Shown here: piece after piece, positions 16,474 to 25,195 of the stretch
Position numbering within the stretch: the first letter of the stretch is position 1
Layout of the letters: the number at the start of each line of letters is the position of its first letter
Source of the DNA: Actinoallomurus iriomotensis
GTDB lineage: Bacteria > Actinomycetota > Actinomycetes > Streptosporangiales > Streptosporangiaceae
NCBI RefSeq assembly: GCF_030269445.1
Contig: NZ_BSTJ01000007.1
Span: forward strand, 157,957-221,956
DNA: 64,000 nt
Direction: 5' to 3'
Translations under genes and position numbers: made by a program
The notes under the pieces: generated by a model
Seen by the model: the letters and a program-made list of their open reading frames with translations, nothing else
The model's database searches: none
What the model was told of the DNA's origin: nothing

Positions 16474-18141
16474 ATGGACATGCAGGACATCGAGGAGGGC
16501 CGCCGGCGCTGGCAGGAGCGGTTCGACGCGTCGCGCAAGCGGGACGCCGACTTCACGACGCTGTCCGGCGCCGAGGTCGACCCGGTCTACGGTCCGCCGG
16601 CCGACGACCCCAGGTTCGAGCGCATCGGCTGGCCGGGGGAGTTCCCGTACACCCGGGGCCTGTACGCCACCGGCTACCGCGGGCGGGCCTGGACGATCCG
16701 GCAGTTCGCCGGCTTCGGCAACGCGCGCCAGACCAACGAGCGCTACAAGATGATCCTCGCGGCCGGCGGCGGAGGGCTGTCGGTCGCCTTCGACATGCCC
16801 ACCCTCATGGGCCGCGACTCCGACGACCCGCGCTCCCTCGGCGAGGTCGGCCACTGCGGCGTCGCGATCGACTCGGCCGCCGACATGGACGTGCTGTTCG
16901 ACGGCATCCCGCTCGGCGAGACCACGACCTCCATGACGATCTCCGGCCCGGCCGTGCCGATCTTCTGCATGTACCTCGTGGCGGCCGAGCGGCAGGGCGC
17001 CGACATCCACGGGCTGGACGGCACGCTGCAGACCGACATCTTCAAGGAGTACATCGCGCAGAAGGAGTGGCTGTTCGCGCCCGAGCCGCACCTGCGCCTC
17101 ATCGGCGACCTGATGGAGTACTGCGCCGCCGAGATCCCGGCGTACAAGCCCCTGAGCGTGTCGGGCTACCACATCCGCGAGGCCGGCTCCACGGCCGCGC
17201 AGGAGCTCGCGTTCACGCTCGCGGACGGCTTCGGGTACGTCGAGCTGGGCCTGTCGCGGGGCCTCGACGTCAACGCCTTCGCGCCCGGCCTGTCGTTCTT
17301 CTTCGACTCCCACATCGACTTCTTCGAGGAGATCGCCAAGTTCCGCGCCGCACGCCGGATCTGGGCCCGCTGGATGCGCGACGTGTACGGCGCGACGTCG
17401 GAGAAGGCGCAGTGGCTGCGGTTCCACACCCAGACCGCCGGGGTGTCGCTGACCGCGCAGCAGCCGGACAACAACGTCGTACGCACCGCGCTGGAGGCGC
17501 TCGCCGCCGTCCTCGGCGGCACCAACTCCCTGCACACCAACGCCCTGGACGAGGTGCTGGCGCTGCCCAGCGAGAAGGCCGCCGAGATCGCCCTGCGCAC
17601 CCAGCAGGTGATCATGGAGGAGACCGGCGTCGTCAACGTCGTGGACCCGCTGGGCGGCTCCTGGTACATCGAGGCCCTCACCGATCGGATCGAGGCCGAC
17701 GCCGAGAAGATCTTCGCCCGGATCAAGGACATGAGCCCGGACGGCTCGATGACCGGCGGCATCCTGCGCGGCATCGAGGACGGCTGGTTCATGGCCGAGA
17801 TCGCCGACGCGGCCTTCGCCTACCAGCGGCAGCTGGAAAAGGGCGAGAAGCGCATCGTCGGCGTCAACACCCACACGCAGAGCATCGAGGAGCCCCTGGA
17901 GATCCTGCGGGTCAGCCACGAGGTCGAGCGCGAGCAGAACCGCCTCCTGGCGGCCCGGCGTACGGAACGCGATCAGGCCACGGTGGGCGCGGCGCTGGCC
18001 CGGATGATCGAGGTCGCCCGTACGGAGGAGAACCTCATCCCGGCCATGCTCGACGCCGCCCGCGCCGAGGCCACCCTTGGCGAGATCTGCGGCGCGCTGC
18101 GTGACGAATGGGGGAGCTACTCAGAGCCCGCCCGCTTCTGA
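16474..18141 (+). CDS. Methylmalonyl-CoA mutase family protein, large (catalytic) subunit
   Basis: Adenosylcobalamin-dependent carbon-skeleton rearrangement, most likely of methylmalonyl-CoA/succinyl-CoA. The 555-residue chain covers the substrate-binding TIM barrel: FAGFGNARQTNERY, GGLSVAFDMPTLMGRDSDD, SGYHIREAGSTAAQE and GGTNSLHTNALDE are family blocks. It ends without the C-terminal B12-binding domain (DxHxxG motif), so a separate small subunit must be encoded elsewhere. Isobutyryl-CoA mutase large subunits have the same layout, so substrate is not certain, though mce and meaB favour methylmalonyl-CoA. Start ATG 16474 has CCGGAGGAG 8-16 nt upstream. Confidence 0.88.
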   Translation: MDMQDIEEGRRRWQERFDASRKRDADFTTLSGAEVDPVYGPPADDPRFERIGWPGEFPYTRGLYATGYRGRAWTIRQFAGFGNARQTNERYKMILAAGGGGLSVAFDMPTLMGRDSDDPRSLGEVGHCGVAIDSAADMDVLFDGIPLGETTTSMTISGPAVPIFCMYLVAAERQGADIHGLDGTLQTDIFKEYIAQKEWLFAPEPHLRLIGDLMEYCAAEIPAYKPLSVSGYHIREAGSTAAQELAFTLADGFGYVELGLSRGLDVNAFAPGLSFFFDSHIDFFEEIAKFRAARRIWARWMRDVYGATSEKAQWLRFHTQTAGVSLTAQQPDNNVVRTALEALAAVLGGTNSLHTNALDEVLALPSEKAAEIALRTQQVIMEETGVVNVVDPLGGSWYIEALTDRIEADAEKIFARIKDMSPDGSMTGGILRGIEDGWFMAEIADAAFAYQRQLEKGEKRIVGVNTHTQSIEEPLEILRVSHEVEREQNRLLAARRTERDQATVGAALARMIEVARTEENLIPAMLDAARAEATLGEICGALRDEWGSYSEPARF

Positions 18142-18188
18142 GGCGGTCGCTCGTACGCATTCGCCGGTGTATGCGGCAGGATGGATGC

Positions 18189-19106
18189 ATGACGTCATCG
18201 GACTTCTCGTTGCACGGCGCCGTCGACCTGGGCGCCCGGCAGGCCGCGGCGAAGCGGGCGCAGCAGCGTCCGGCCTCCGCGGGTGGCCCCGCCTCCGTCA
18301 TCGACGTGACCGATGCGACGTTCAACGCCGAGGTCATCGACAGGTCGCGTACGGTTCCGGTGCTCGTGGACTTCTGGGCCGACTGGTGCCAGCCGTGCAA
18401 ACAGCTCGGCCCGATCCTGGAGAAGCTCGCCAACGAGGCGGCCGGGGCCTGGCTGCTGGCCAAGGTCGACATCGACGCGAACCCGGCCCTCGCCCAGCAG
18501 CTCAGCCGCATGGGCGTGCAGGGCATCCCGTTCGTCGCCGCGGTGGTCGCCGGTCAGATGCTGCCGGTGCTCAACGGCGCCGCGCCCGAGCCGCAGGTGC
18601 GTCAGGTCCTCGACCAGCTGTTCGACGCGCTGCGCGAGCAGGGTCTGATGCCCGAGGGCGCCGGCGCCCCCGCCGCGCCTCAGGAGCCCGCCGGCGACCC
18701 CCTCCAGGACGAGGCCGAGGCCGCGCTGCAGCGCGGCGACCTCGACGCGGCGGCGAGCGCGTTCGGCAAGATCCTCGAGTCGCAGCCGAGCGACGTGTAC
18801 GCCAAGAGCGGCCTGGCCCTGGTCGAGCTGCAGCGCCGGGTGACCGACCTCGACCCGCAGCAGGCGCGCAAGGACGCCGCCGACCGTCCGGACGACGCCG
18901 AGGCCCAGACCCGCGTCGCCGACCTCGACCTCGTCGAGGGGCGTGTCGAAGAGGCGTTCGACCGGCTGATCGGCACCGTACGCCGCACGTCCGGCGACGA
19001 CCGTGAGCTGGCGCGAAAGCACCTGCTGTCGCTGTTCGAGGTGCTGCCGTCCGAGGACCCCCGCGTGGGGCAGGCACGGCGCCGGCTCGCGTCGGCGCTG
19101 TTCTGA
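18189..19106 (+). CDS. Thioredoxin-domain/TPR protein (CnoX/YbbN-like)
   Basis: A 305-residue protein with a thioredoxin domain (about 35-150) carrying the active-site motif WCQPCK and the cis-Pro in GIPF. A helical TPR-like C-terminal half (about 175-300) follows, with the typical repeats DEAEAALQRGDLDAAA and RVEEAFDRLIG. This layout matches CnoX/YbbN, redox chaperones that hand clients to GroEL and DnaK. Unlike the E. coli protein it keeps CxxC. ATG 18189 is preferred over upstream in-frame starts that overlap the mutase. The next gene starts 13 bp after its stop. Confidence 0.88.
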   Translation: MTSSDFSLHGAVDLGARQAAAKRAQQRPASAGGPASVIDVTDATFNAEVIDRSRTVPVLVDFWADWCQPCKQLGPILEKLANEAAGAWLLAKVDIDANPALAQQLSRMGVQGIPFVAAVVAGQMLPVLNGAAPEPQVRQVLDQLFDALREQGLMPEGAGAPAAPQEPAGDPLQDEAEAALQRGDLDAAASAFGKILESQPSDVYAKSGLALVELQRRVTDLDPQQARKDAADRPDDAEAQTRVADLDLVEGRVEEAFDRLIGTVRRTSGDDRELARKHLLSLFEVLPSEDPRVGQARRRLASALF

Positions 19107-19119
19107 CCGGGCGGACATC

Positions 19120-19755
19120 GTGGCCGGCGTCGTGACGATCTCCGCGGCGTTCGGCGCGGGGGGCAGCGTCATCGGTCCCGCGGTCGCCGAGCGTCTCGGC
19201 GTGCCCTTCGTCGACCGGGCGATCCCCTACACCGTGGCCGCGGAGATCGGCTGTTCGATCGAGGAGGCCCTCGACCACGACGACCGTGCCGAGCACGGCC
19301 TCGGCCGCATCCTGTCCAGTGCCTCGCGGCTGCCCAACATCACCCTCGGTGGCGGGATGGACGACTATCTGTCCGACCGCGGCTTCGTGCCGGAGGAGGA
19401 GTTCCTCATCCGCACCGAGAAGGTGATCAAGCAGATCGCCGAGCACGGGGGTGGTGTGATCCTCGGCCGTGCCTCCCAGCTCGTGCTCGCCGGCCTCCCG
19501 GGCGCCCTGCACGTACGCCTCGACGGCTCGCGGAGGCGGCGGCTGGCGAACGTACGGGAATCGCTGGACCTGTCCGAGCGGGAGGCCGAGCGGCTCCTCG
19601 ACGACAACGACCGGGCGCGGACGGCGTACGTCAAGCACTTCTACCGGGCCGACCCGGCCGACCCGGCGCTCTATGATCTGGTCATCGACAGTACGCGGCT
19701 GGCGGCGCCGGCCTGTGCCGACATCATCGTGACGGCAGCGCTCGCCATCCTCTGA
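19120..19755 (+). CDS. Cytidylate kinase-like family protein
   Basis: A 211-residue member of the cytidylate-kinase-like family (Cytidylate_kin2). It starts VVTISAAFGAGGSVIG, where the P-loop is replaced by a glycine-rich AFGAGGS. Later blocks are DDYLSDRGFVPEEEF, GGGVILGRASQLVLAG and the LID-type arginines in DGSRRRRL. Such proteins are nucleotide-kinase folds of unproven substrate. GTG 19120 begins 13 bp after the CnoX-like gene, so they share a transcript. Confidence 0.8.
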   Translation: MAGVVTISAAFGAGGSVIGPAVAERLGVPFVDRAIPYTVAAEIGCSIEEALDHDDRAEHGLGRILSSASRLPNITLGGGMDDYLSDRGFVPEEEFLIRTEKVIKQIAEHGGGVILGRASQLVLAGLPGALHVRLDGSRRRRLANVRESLDLSEREAERLLDDNDRARTAYVKHFYRADPADPALYDLVIDSTRLAAPACADIIVTAALAIL

Positions 19756-19846
19756 AAAACAAAGCCGACGCCCGAGGCCCGGACCCCGCCGGACGCGTGA
19801 AATCATCGCGAGGCGAAGCCCTGACCAGGCAAAAGGAGCAGTTGAC

Positions 19847-21238
19847 GTGGCGACCGTGCCCAGCGTGTCCTACTCGATCACCGTCCGCCTCGAGGTGGCG
19901 GCCGGCGGCAAGGCGGTGAGCCAGCTCACCGGTGCGGTTGAGCAGGCCGGCGGCATCGTCACCGCCCTGGACCTCACCCCGGCCGGCCACGACCGGCTCC
20001 GCATCGACGTCACGTGCGCCACGCGGGACACCGAGCACGCCCAGGAGATCGTCGACGCGCTGGAGCAGGTCGACGGCGTCACCATCCACAAGGTCAGCGA
20101 CCGTACGTTCCTCATGCACCTCGGCGGCAAGATCGAGATGCAGTCGAAGGTGCCGCTGCGCAACCGCGACGAGCTGTCCATGGCCTACACCCCGGGCGTC
20201 GCCCGGGTCTGCCTGGCGATCGCCCGCAACCCCGACGACGTGCGGCGCCTGACCGTCAAGCGCAACAGCGTCGCCGTGGTCACCGACGGCTCGGCCGTGC
20301 TCGGCCTCGGCAACATCGGCCCGGAGGCCGCCCTGCCGGTCATGGAGGGCAAGGCGGCCCTGTTCAAGCGGTTCGCCGGCATCGACGCCTGGCCGATCTG
20401 CCTCGACACCCAGGACACCGACGAGCTGGTCCGTACGGTGCAGATCCTCGCGCCGGCGTTCGGCGGCATCAACCTGGAGGACATCTCCGCGCCGCGCTGC
20501 TTCGAGGTGGAGCGCCGGCTGCGCGACCTGCTCGACATCCCGGTCTTCCACGACGACCAGCACGGCACCGCGATCGTCGTGCTGTCCGCGCTCATGAACG
20601 CCCTGCGCGTGGTGGGCAAGGACCTCGCCGACGTGCGCGTGGCGATGGCGGGCGCGGGCGCCGCCGGTACGGCCGTGCTCAAACTGCTGCTGCACGCGGG
20701 CGCCAAGAACGTCGTCGTCTGCGACTACCGCGGCGCGGTGCACACCGGCCGCGACGACTTGGACGAGTCGCTGCGCTGGATCGCCGACAACACCAACCAC
20801 GAGGGCTACTCCGGCGACCTGCGCGGCGCGGTGCGCGGTGCCGACGTGTTCATCGGCGTCTCGGCGCCCGGCATCCTCACCGGTGAGGACATCGCCACGA
20901 TGAACGAGGGATCGGTGGTGTTCGCCCTGGCCAACCCCGACCCCGAGGTCGACCCGGCGGAGGCGCGCGAGCACGCGGCGGTGGTCGCCACCGGCCGCAG
21001 CGACTACCCGAACCAGATCAACAACGTGCTGGCGTTCCCGGGCGTCTTCCGCGGCCTGCTCGACGCCCAGAGCCGTACGGTCACCCAGGACATGCTGCTC
21101 GCCGCGGCCCGCGCGCTCGCCGAGGTCGTCACGGACAAGGAGCTCGGCCCGAACTACATCGTGCCGAGCGTGTTCCACGCGGACGTGTCCCACGCGGTCG
21201 CCGCGGCCGTCCAGAAGGCGGCCACCGCGTCGCGCTAA
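19847..21238 (+). CDS. NAD-dependent malic enzyme with N-terminal ACT domain
   Basis: Oxidative decarboxylation of malate to pyruvate, linking the TCA cycle to pyruvate. Residues about 9-85 form an ACT-like regulatory domain. The malic core follows with AYTPGVARVC, GSAVLGLGNIGPEAALPVMEGK, FHDDQHGTAIV and the Rossmann loop AGAGAAGTA. The 463-residue length fits bacterial short-form malic enzymes plus ACT. GTG 19847 has AAAAGGAG 7-14 nt upstream. It could drain succinyl-CoA carbon made by the mutase upstream. Its stop overlaps that of the convergent NmrA-like gene. Confidence 0.92.
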   Translation: MATVPSVSYSITVRLEVAAGGKAVSQLTGAVEQAGGIVTALDLTPAGHDRLRIDVTCATRDTEHAQEIVDALEQVDGVTIHKVSDRTFLMHLGGKIEMQSKVPLRNRDELSMAYTPGVARVCLAIARNPDDVRRLTVKRNSVAVVTDGSAVLGLGNIGPEAALPVMEGKAALFKRFAGIDAWPICLDTQDTDELVRTVQILAPAFGGINLEDISAPRCFEVERRLRDLLDIPVFHDDQHGTAIVVLSALMNALRVVGKDLADVRVAMAGAGAAGTAVLKLLLHAGAKNVVVCDYRGAVHTGRDDLDESLRWIADNTNHEGYSGDLRGAVRGADVFIGVSAPGILTGEDIATMNEGSVVFALANPDPEVDPAEAREHAAVVATGRSDYPNQINNVLAFPGVFRGLLDAQSRTVTQDMLLAAARALAEVVTDKELGPNYIVPSVFHADVSHAVAAAVQKAATASR

Positions 21239-22089
21239 ACGCCTCGCAGGGCGTCGCGGTTGCGCGCGCACCAGTCGGCGAAGGTGCGGGGGCGGCGGCC
21301 GAGCAGGCGTTCGACGGTGTCGGTCCGCACCCCGGTGGTGTCGGCGCGCATGACCGCCGCGGCCTCGAGCACGGCGTCGGCGAGCGGCTTGGGAGCGCCG
21401 CCGGGGTAGCGGGACCCGACGATCTCCTCGGGGGTGGTCGCGGCGCGGACCTCGATGTCGCGGCCGATCGTGTCGGCGATGATCCGCACCTGCTCGGCCG
21501 TGGTCAGGGCCTCGTCCCCGGTGAGGACGTAGGTCCGGCCCTCGTGCCCGTCCTGGGTGAGGACGGCGGCGGCGACCGCGGCGATGTCGGCCGGGTCGAT
21601 GGCCGCGGCCCGGCCGGGGCCGATCGCGTCGACGACGTACCCGTTCTCGCGGATGGAGGGCACCCATTCGAGGGCGTTGGTGGCGAAGCCGCCGGGGCGC
21701 AGGATCGTCGCGGGTACGCCGGACGCCTCCAGGAGCCGCTCGCGTTCGCGGTGCCAGCGGCCCATCGCGGGCACCGGGTCGCCGTCGGCCCAGATGGACG
21801 ACAGCAGCACGATGTGCCGTACGCCCGCGTCGCGGGCCGCGGCGATGGCGTTCGCGGCCTGGTCGACGCCGATGCCCGGGGTGAGCAGGAACAGCCGGTC
21901 GGCGCCGTCGAAGGCGGGGATGAGCGTCGCGGGTTCGTCCAGGTCGCCGACCACGCGCTCGGCGCTGGTGGGCAGGCCGGCCGCGCGGGCCGGGTCGCGC
22001 ACGAGAACGCGGGTGTCCGCCTTCGCCGCGTCGAGCTCTCGCACCAGCTCACGGCCGATTCTGCCGGTGGCCCCTGTGATCAGTATCAT
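21235..22089 (-). CDS. NmrA-like NAD(P)-binding protein
   Basis: A 284-residue atypical short-chain reductase. It has the nucleotide motif ITGATGRIG at the N-terminus, VGDLDEPATL, GVRHIVLLSS (strand 4/5) and ILRPGGFATN; there is no YxxxK pair, so it belongs to the NmrA/azoreductase-like group that senses NAD(P) or reduces quinones. It is divergent from a MarR gene across a perfect inverted repeat and is almost surely repressed by it. This layout is common for electrophile or antibiotic-stress responses. Confidence 0.87.
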   Translation of the reverse strand: MILITGATGRIGRELVRELDAAKADTRVLVRDPARAAGLPTSAERVVGDLDEPATLIPAFDGADRLFLLTPGIGVDQAANAIAAARDAGVRHIVLLSSIWADGDPVPAMGRWHRERERLLEASGVPATILRPGGFATNALEWVPSIRENGYVVDAIGPGRAAAIDPADIAAVAAAVLTQDGHEGRTYVLTGDEALTTAEQVRIIADTIGRDIEVRAATTPEEIVGSRYPGGAPKPLADAVLEAAAVMRADTTGVRTDTVERLLGRRPRTFADWCARNRDALRGV

Positions 22090-22104
22090 CGATGCTCCTA
22101 GTCG

Positions 22105-22147
22105 TTTGCCGTCTAACGATCGGCTGAAGAGAACGTTAGACGGCAAA
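22105..22147. promoter_or_regulatory. MarR operator: perfect 14-bp inverted repeat
   Basis: TTTGCCGTCTAACG and CGTTAGACGGCAAA are separated by 15 bp, centred between the divergent NmrA-like and MarR genes. A further half-site resembling TAGCCGTCAA follows at about 22152. Binding here would control both genes. Arms and spacer fit two MarR dimers or one large dyad. Confidence 0.8.
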
Positions 22148-22186
22148 TGATTAGCCGTCAATCGATCTGCTCGCATGGAGGCGGCG

Positions 22187-22606
22187 ATGCCCGAGTTCCT
22201 CGACCTGCACAGCCAGACGACGAAGGTCCTGCGTGCGCTGGCCGAGACCGCCATGCGCCGCCACGGCCTGCACCAGGGGCAGAACCACCTCCTGGCGGCG
22301 CTGTGGGAGCGCGACGGCCGTACGCCCGGTGAGATCGCCGCCGCGCTGCACGTCACCACGCCCACCGTCGTCAAGATGGCCACCCGGATGAGCGCCGCCG
22401 GCCTGCTCACCCGCCGCCGCGACGAGCGCGACAGCCGGCTGGTCAGGCTCTACCTGACCGACGCGGGCCGGGCGCTCCAGGAGCCGGTCGAGGCCGAGCG
22501 CCGCGGCCTGGAGGAGAAGGTCACCGCCGACCTCACCGAGGCCGAGCGCCGCTGCCTGATGACCGCCCTGGCCAAGGTCCACAGGTCGGCGAGCGACCTG
22601 CTGTGA
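22187..22606 (+). CDS. MarR-family transcriptional regulator
   Basis: A 139-residue winged helix-turn-helix protein. It has the HTH TPGEIAAALHVTTPTVVKMATRM, the wing RRRDERDSRLVRLYLT and flanking dimerisation helices. ATG 22187 has GGAGGCG 5-11 nt upstream; the ATG at 22175 in the same frame would place this sequence inside the coding region. It is divergent from the NmrA-like gene and probably autoregulated through the inverted repeat at 22105-22147. Confidence 0.9.
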   Translation: MPEFLDLHSQTTKVLRALAETAMRRHGLHQGQNHLLAALWERDGRTPGEIAAALHVTTPTVVKMATRMSAAGLLTRRRDERDSRLVRLYLTDAGRALQEPVEAERRGLEEKVTADLTEAERRCLMTALAKVHRSASDLL

Positions 22607-22750
22607 CCGGCGTCAGTGGCCCGGCGTGGCGCGCGAGTGGAGGGGCCGTCGACCCGGCGTCCAGCAGGGGCTGGATGCGGTGGGCATCCCGGAGGTGCTG
22701 CGGGGTGGAGCAGGTGGCGAGAGGTGTCGCGATCCGTGGTGCCTCACGGG

Positions 22751-23740
22751 TCAGGCGTTCCGGCGGTGAAGCAGCCCGATGGCGATGCCGATCAGGGCCG
22801 CGGCGAGGCCGATGAACAGCGACGCCTCGATGATCTGGAAGGTCCAGAACCGACTCGCGGGCTGGTAGACGACCTTGAGGTGGAGTCCGAGTCCGCGGAG
22901 GTAGGCGTCGGCGGCGGGGCCGTCGAGAGCATCCACTCGCCGGGAGATCTGCTCCTGGAGGGCAGCGGAGATCGGGTGGCCGGTCTTGTCGACCAGGCCT
23001 TTGCTGAGGGTCCAGCCCGGCGTGTCCGGTGTGATGGGCGCGGCCATCGGGCCGATGGGGCCCCAGTGGCCGGTCGGAGGGAGCAGGCGGGTCGCCGGCG
23101 GCTGGTACCGCTACCGCAGCCAGAATTCCACCGGAAGACGTAGCGCCATGAACGCGGCGAATGCCGCGACCATCGCCGGTACCGTACGGCGGAACAGTTG
23201 CCCGGCCAGGACGCCCGCCGCGAAAGCGAAAAGCGTGTATCCGGTGAGCGAAAGCCCTTCAAGATCGAACGCTCCCGAGGAGAATCTGCTGGACACGTTG
23301 TCTATCGGGGCGCGGAACCAGCCGAAGACGGCGCTGAGGCTCGCGGTGATCGTCACGATTCCGAGACCGACGAGCAGGACCTTGGCCGTCAGCCATCGCG
23401 TCCGGGGTACGGCCTGGGTCCAGGCAAGGCGCCAGGTGCCATGCTCATACTCGCGGCCGAGCAGGCTCCCGCCGACGACCGCGCCGATCAGGCCAGGTAT
23501 CGGAGTGAACCAGGTCAGCAGGTGGTTGGCGATGCCGTTGAACCGGCTCATGAACGCGGACATGGCCGACTGACAGTCGTCACCGCCGGTGCCGTGGACC
23601 AGGCACGGTCCAACGCCGTGCTGGTCATAGGCGCCGCGGATCGCGTGGCCGTACGGCAGGAAGACCAGGGCGGCGAGGCCGATCAGGGCCAGGCCGGCGA
23701 ACGCCTGAACGCGGTGCTGCCGCCAGGTGAGCCAGATCAT
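22751..23740 (-). pseudogene. ABC-2 type permease gene interrupted by an in-frame amber codon
   Basis: One frame runs from ATG 23740 to 22751 with a single TAG at 23111-23113. Upstream are 209 codons of a permease, opening MIWLTWRQHRVQ with hydrophobic segments near 15-32, 78-95, 120-145 and 165-185. After the stop the frame continues without shift as RYQPPATRLLPP and ends with a further transmembrane helix (FIGLAAALIGIAIGLL). The junction EFWLR-stop-RYQPP looks like a point mutation of a sense codon. The start overlaps the upstream ATPase by 4 bp. It may be a recent pseudogene, a sequencing error, or a shortened but working permease. Confidence 0.75.
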
Positions 23741-24606
23741 CGGGCGATCTCCGTCGGTTGTTCGAGGTAGGCGAGGATGAGCTCCTCCAGGCCGACCGGG
23801 TGGGATCGCCAGGCCGGATGGAATTCGGGCCGGTCGGTTCCGGTGCGGACCAGCAGGTCGGTGTGACGGTCGCTGTGGGTGGCGCGGACGAGCCCGGGAA
23901 CCGGCGGTTCGGCGTCAGTGCGCGGTCCGGTGAGAATCCGGTGACCGGCCAGGACGTCGTCGATCGCGCCGGCGAGCTGAAGGCTGCCGTCCTTGAGGAG
24001 CACCAGTTGGTCGCAGACGGCCTGCAGATCGGCGATCACATGGGAGGACAGCAGGACGGTGACCTCGTCCTCGGCGACGGCGACCATCACCGTGCGCATG
24101 AAGTCGCGGCGAGCGATCGGGTCCAGGTTGGCCAGCGGCTCGTCCAGCACCAGCAGCGCGGGACGTTTGGCCAGGGCCAGTGCCAGGGCGACCTGGGCCT
24201 GCTGGCCGCCGGACAGCGCTCCGGCGCGTTGGGTCAGGGGAATGCCGACGTCGGCCAGTCGTCGCTCGGCCATCGGCCGGTCCCAGCGCAGGTTGAGCGA
24301 GCGTCCCATTCGCAGCAGGTCCGCTACGGACATGCCCCGGTAGAGCGGGTGTTCCTGGGCGACGAAGCCCACCTGGGCCAGTGCCTCGGCCGAGCCGGTA
24401 CGGGCGTCCCGGCCGAGGACCTCGACCGTTCCCTCCGTCGGGCGCAGCAGACCGGTGATCAGTTGCAGCAGCGTGGTCTTCCCGGCGCCGTTCGGGCCGA
24501 CCAAGGCGATCACCGAGCCGGTGGGCAGCCGCAAGGAGCAGCCCCGCAACGCCCACTTCCGGCCGTAGCGCATGCCCAGGTCCCTGGTCTCCAGCGCGGT
24601 GCTCAT
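23737..24606 (-). CDS. ABC transporter ATP-binding protein
   Basis: A 289-residue ABC ATPase with intact motifs: Walker A GPNGAGKTT at 37-45, signature LSGGQ at 131-135, Walker B VLDEP followed by the D-loop ANLDP, and switch His in SSHVIADL. A C-terminal extension of about 70 residues follows, as in YtrB/DrrA-type exporters. It overlaps GntR upstream by 4 bp and the permease downstream by 4 bp, so the three genes are translated as a coupled operon. GntR(YtrA)-ABC operons usually respond to cell-wall or membrane stress. Confidence 0.92.
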   Translation of the reverse strand: MSTALETRDLGMRYGRKWALRGCSLRLPTGSVIALVGPNGAGKTTLLQLITGLLRPTEGTVEVLGRDARTGSAEALAQVGFVAQEHPLYRGMSVADLLRMGRSLNLRWDRPMAERRLADVGIPLTQRAGALSGGQQAQVALALALAKRPALLVLDEPLANLDPIARRDFMRTVMVAVAEDEVTVLLSSHVIADLQAVCDQLVLLKDGSLQLAGAIDDVLAGHRILTGPRTDAEPPVPGLVRATHSDRHTDLLVRTGTDRPEFHPAWRSHPVGLEELILAYLEQPTEIAR

Positions 24607-25001
24607 GCCGCCCCCTCCGTCCGCAACTCGCTGTGGACGGAGGCGAACATGGCCGTGACCGTCTCGTCGTCCAGCCCGGCGGCATGGGCATCGCGGACCC
24701 ACTGCTCGAGCGAGTGACGCAACCGGGCGTAGGGTCCCGGGGCGACCGGCTCGATCGAGGCGGTGATGAAGGTGCCCTGGCCCGGCCGGGCGTTCACCAT
24801 CCCCTCGTGCTCCAGCTGGCGATAGGCCTTCACCACGGTGTTCGGATTGATCGCCAGGGAGGCGACCACCTCCTTCACGGTGGGCAGTTGGTCCCCGGAG
24901 CGCAGATGGCCCAGGAGCAGCCCCTGTCGTACCTGCTGCACGAGCTGGAGATAGGGCGGGACGCCGCTCGAGCCGTCCAATCGGAACTGGAACACGCTCA
25001 T
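24603..25001 (-). CDS. GntR-family regulator, YtrA subfamily
   Basis: A 132-residue short GntR protein. The winged HTH is at LPTVKEVVASLAINPNTVVK, with YRQLEHEGMVNARPGQGTF as the wing, followed by only about 50 residues of C-terminal helix, the YtrA layout. It leads the ABC operon and should repress it, with its operator in the AT-rich region around 25010-25035. The stop/start overlap with the ATPase is 4 bp. Confidence 0.92.
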   Translation of the reverse strand: MSVFQFRLDGSSGVPPYLQLVQQVRQGLLLGHLRSGDQLPTVKEVVASLAINPNTVVKAYRQLEHEGMVNARPGQGTFITASIEPVAPGPYARLRHSLEQWVRDAHAAGLDDETVTAMFASVHSELRTEGAA

Positions 25002-25134
25002 CCCCTTTCACTATGATGTTAGTAAAACGGTAGCGATCGCCTTGAGATCGCGTCAAGGCGGGGAATCGGCCCAACGGTGGAGACGGCTCGCCGAGCGCAG
25101 GCAGGAGCCACCGGCCCAGTGCGGAAAAGGAGCA

Positions 25135-25162
25135 ACCCCCCGGACGCGTGCGCCCGGGGGGT
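25135..25162 (-). terminator. Terminator of the LPXTG-protein gene
   Basis: ACCCCCCGG pairs with CCGGGGGGT, with an inner CGC/GCG extension, and the minus-strand sequence after it is T-rich (TTGCTCCTTTTCC). A second, shorter hairpin (CCGGCCC / GGGCCGG) lies at 25171-25189, directly after the gene's stop. The tandem hairpins end the transcript of the minus-strand surface-protein gene. Confidence 0.75.
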
Positions 25163-25195
25163 GAGGGATCCCGGCCCTTCAGGGGCCGGAGGAGG

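Noticed and set aside
19724-21667. A 647-codon minus-strand frame
   Set aside because: It is the shadow of malic enzyme and its flank; composition is Arg/Gly/Asp biased.
22603-22815. Short plus-strand frame after the MarR gene
   Set aside because: Arg/Gly-rich shadow over the end of the permease gene, with no ribosome-binding site or homology.
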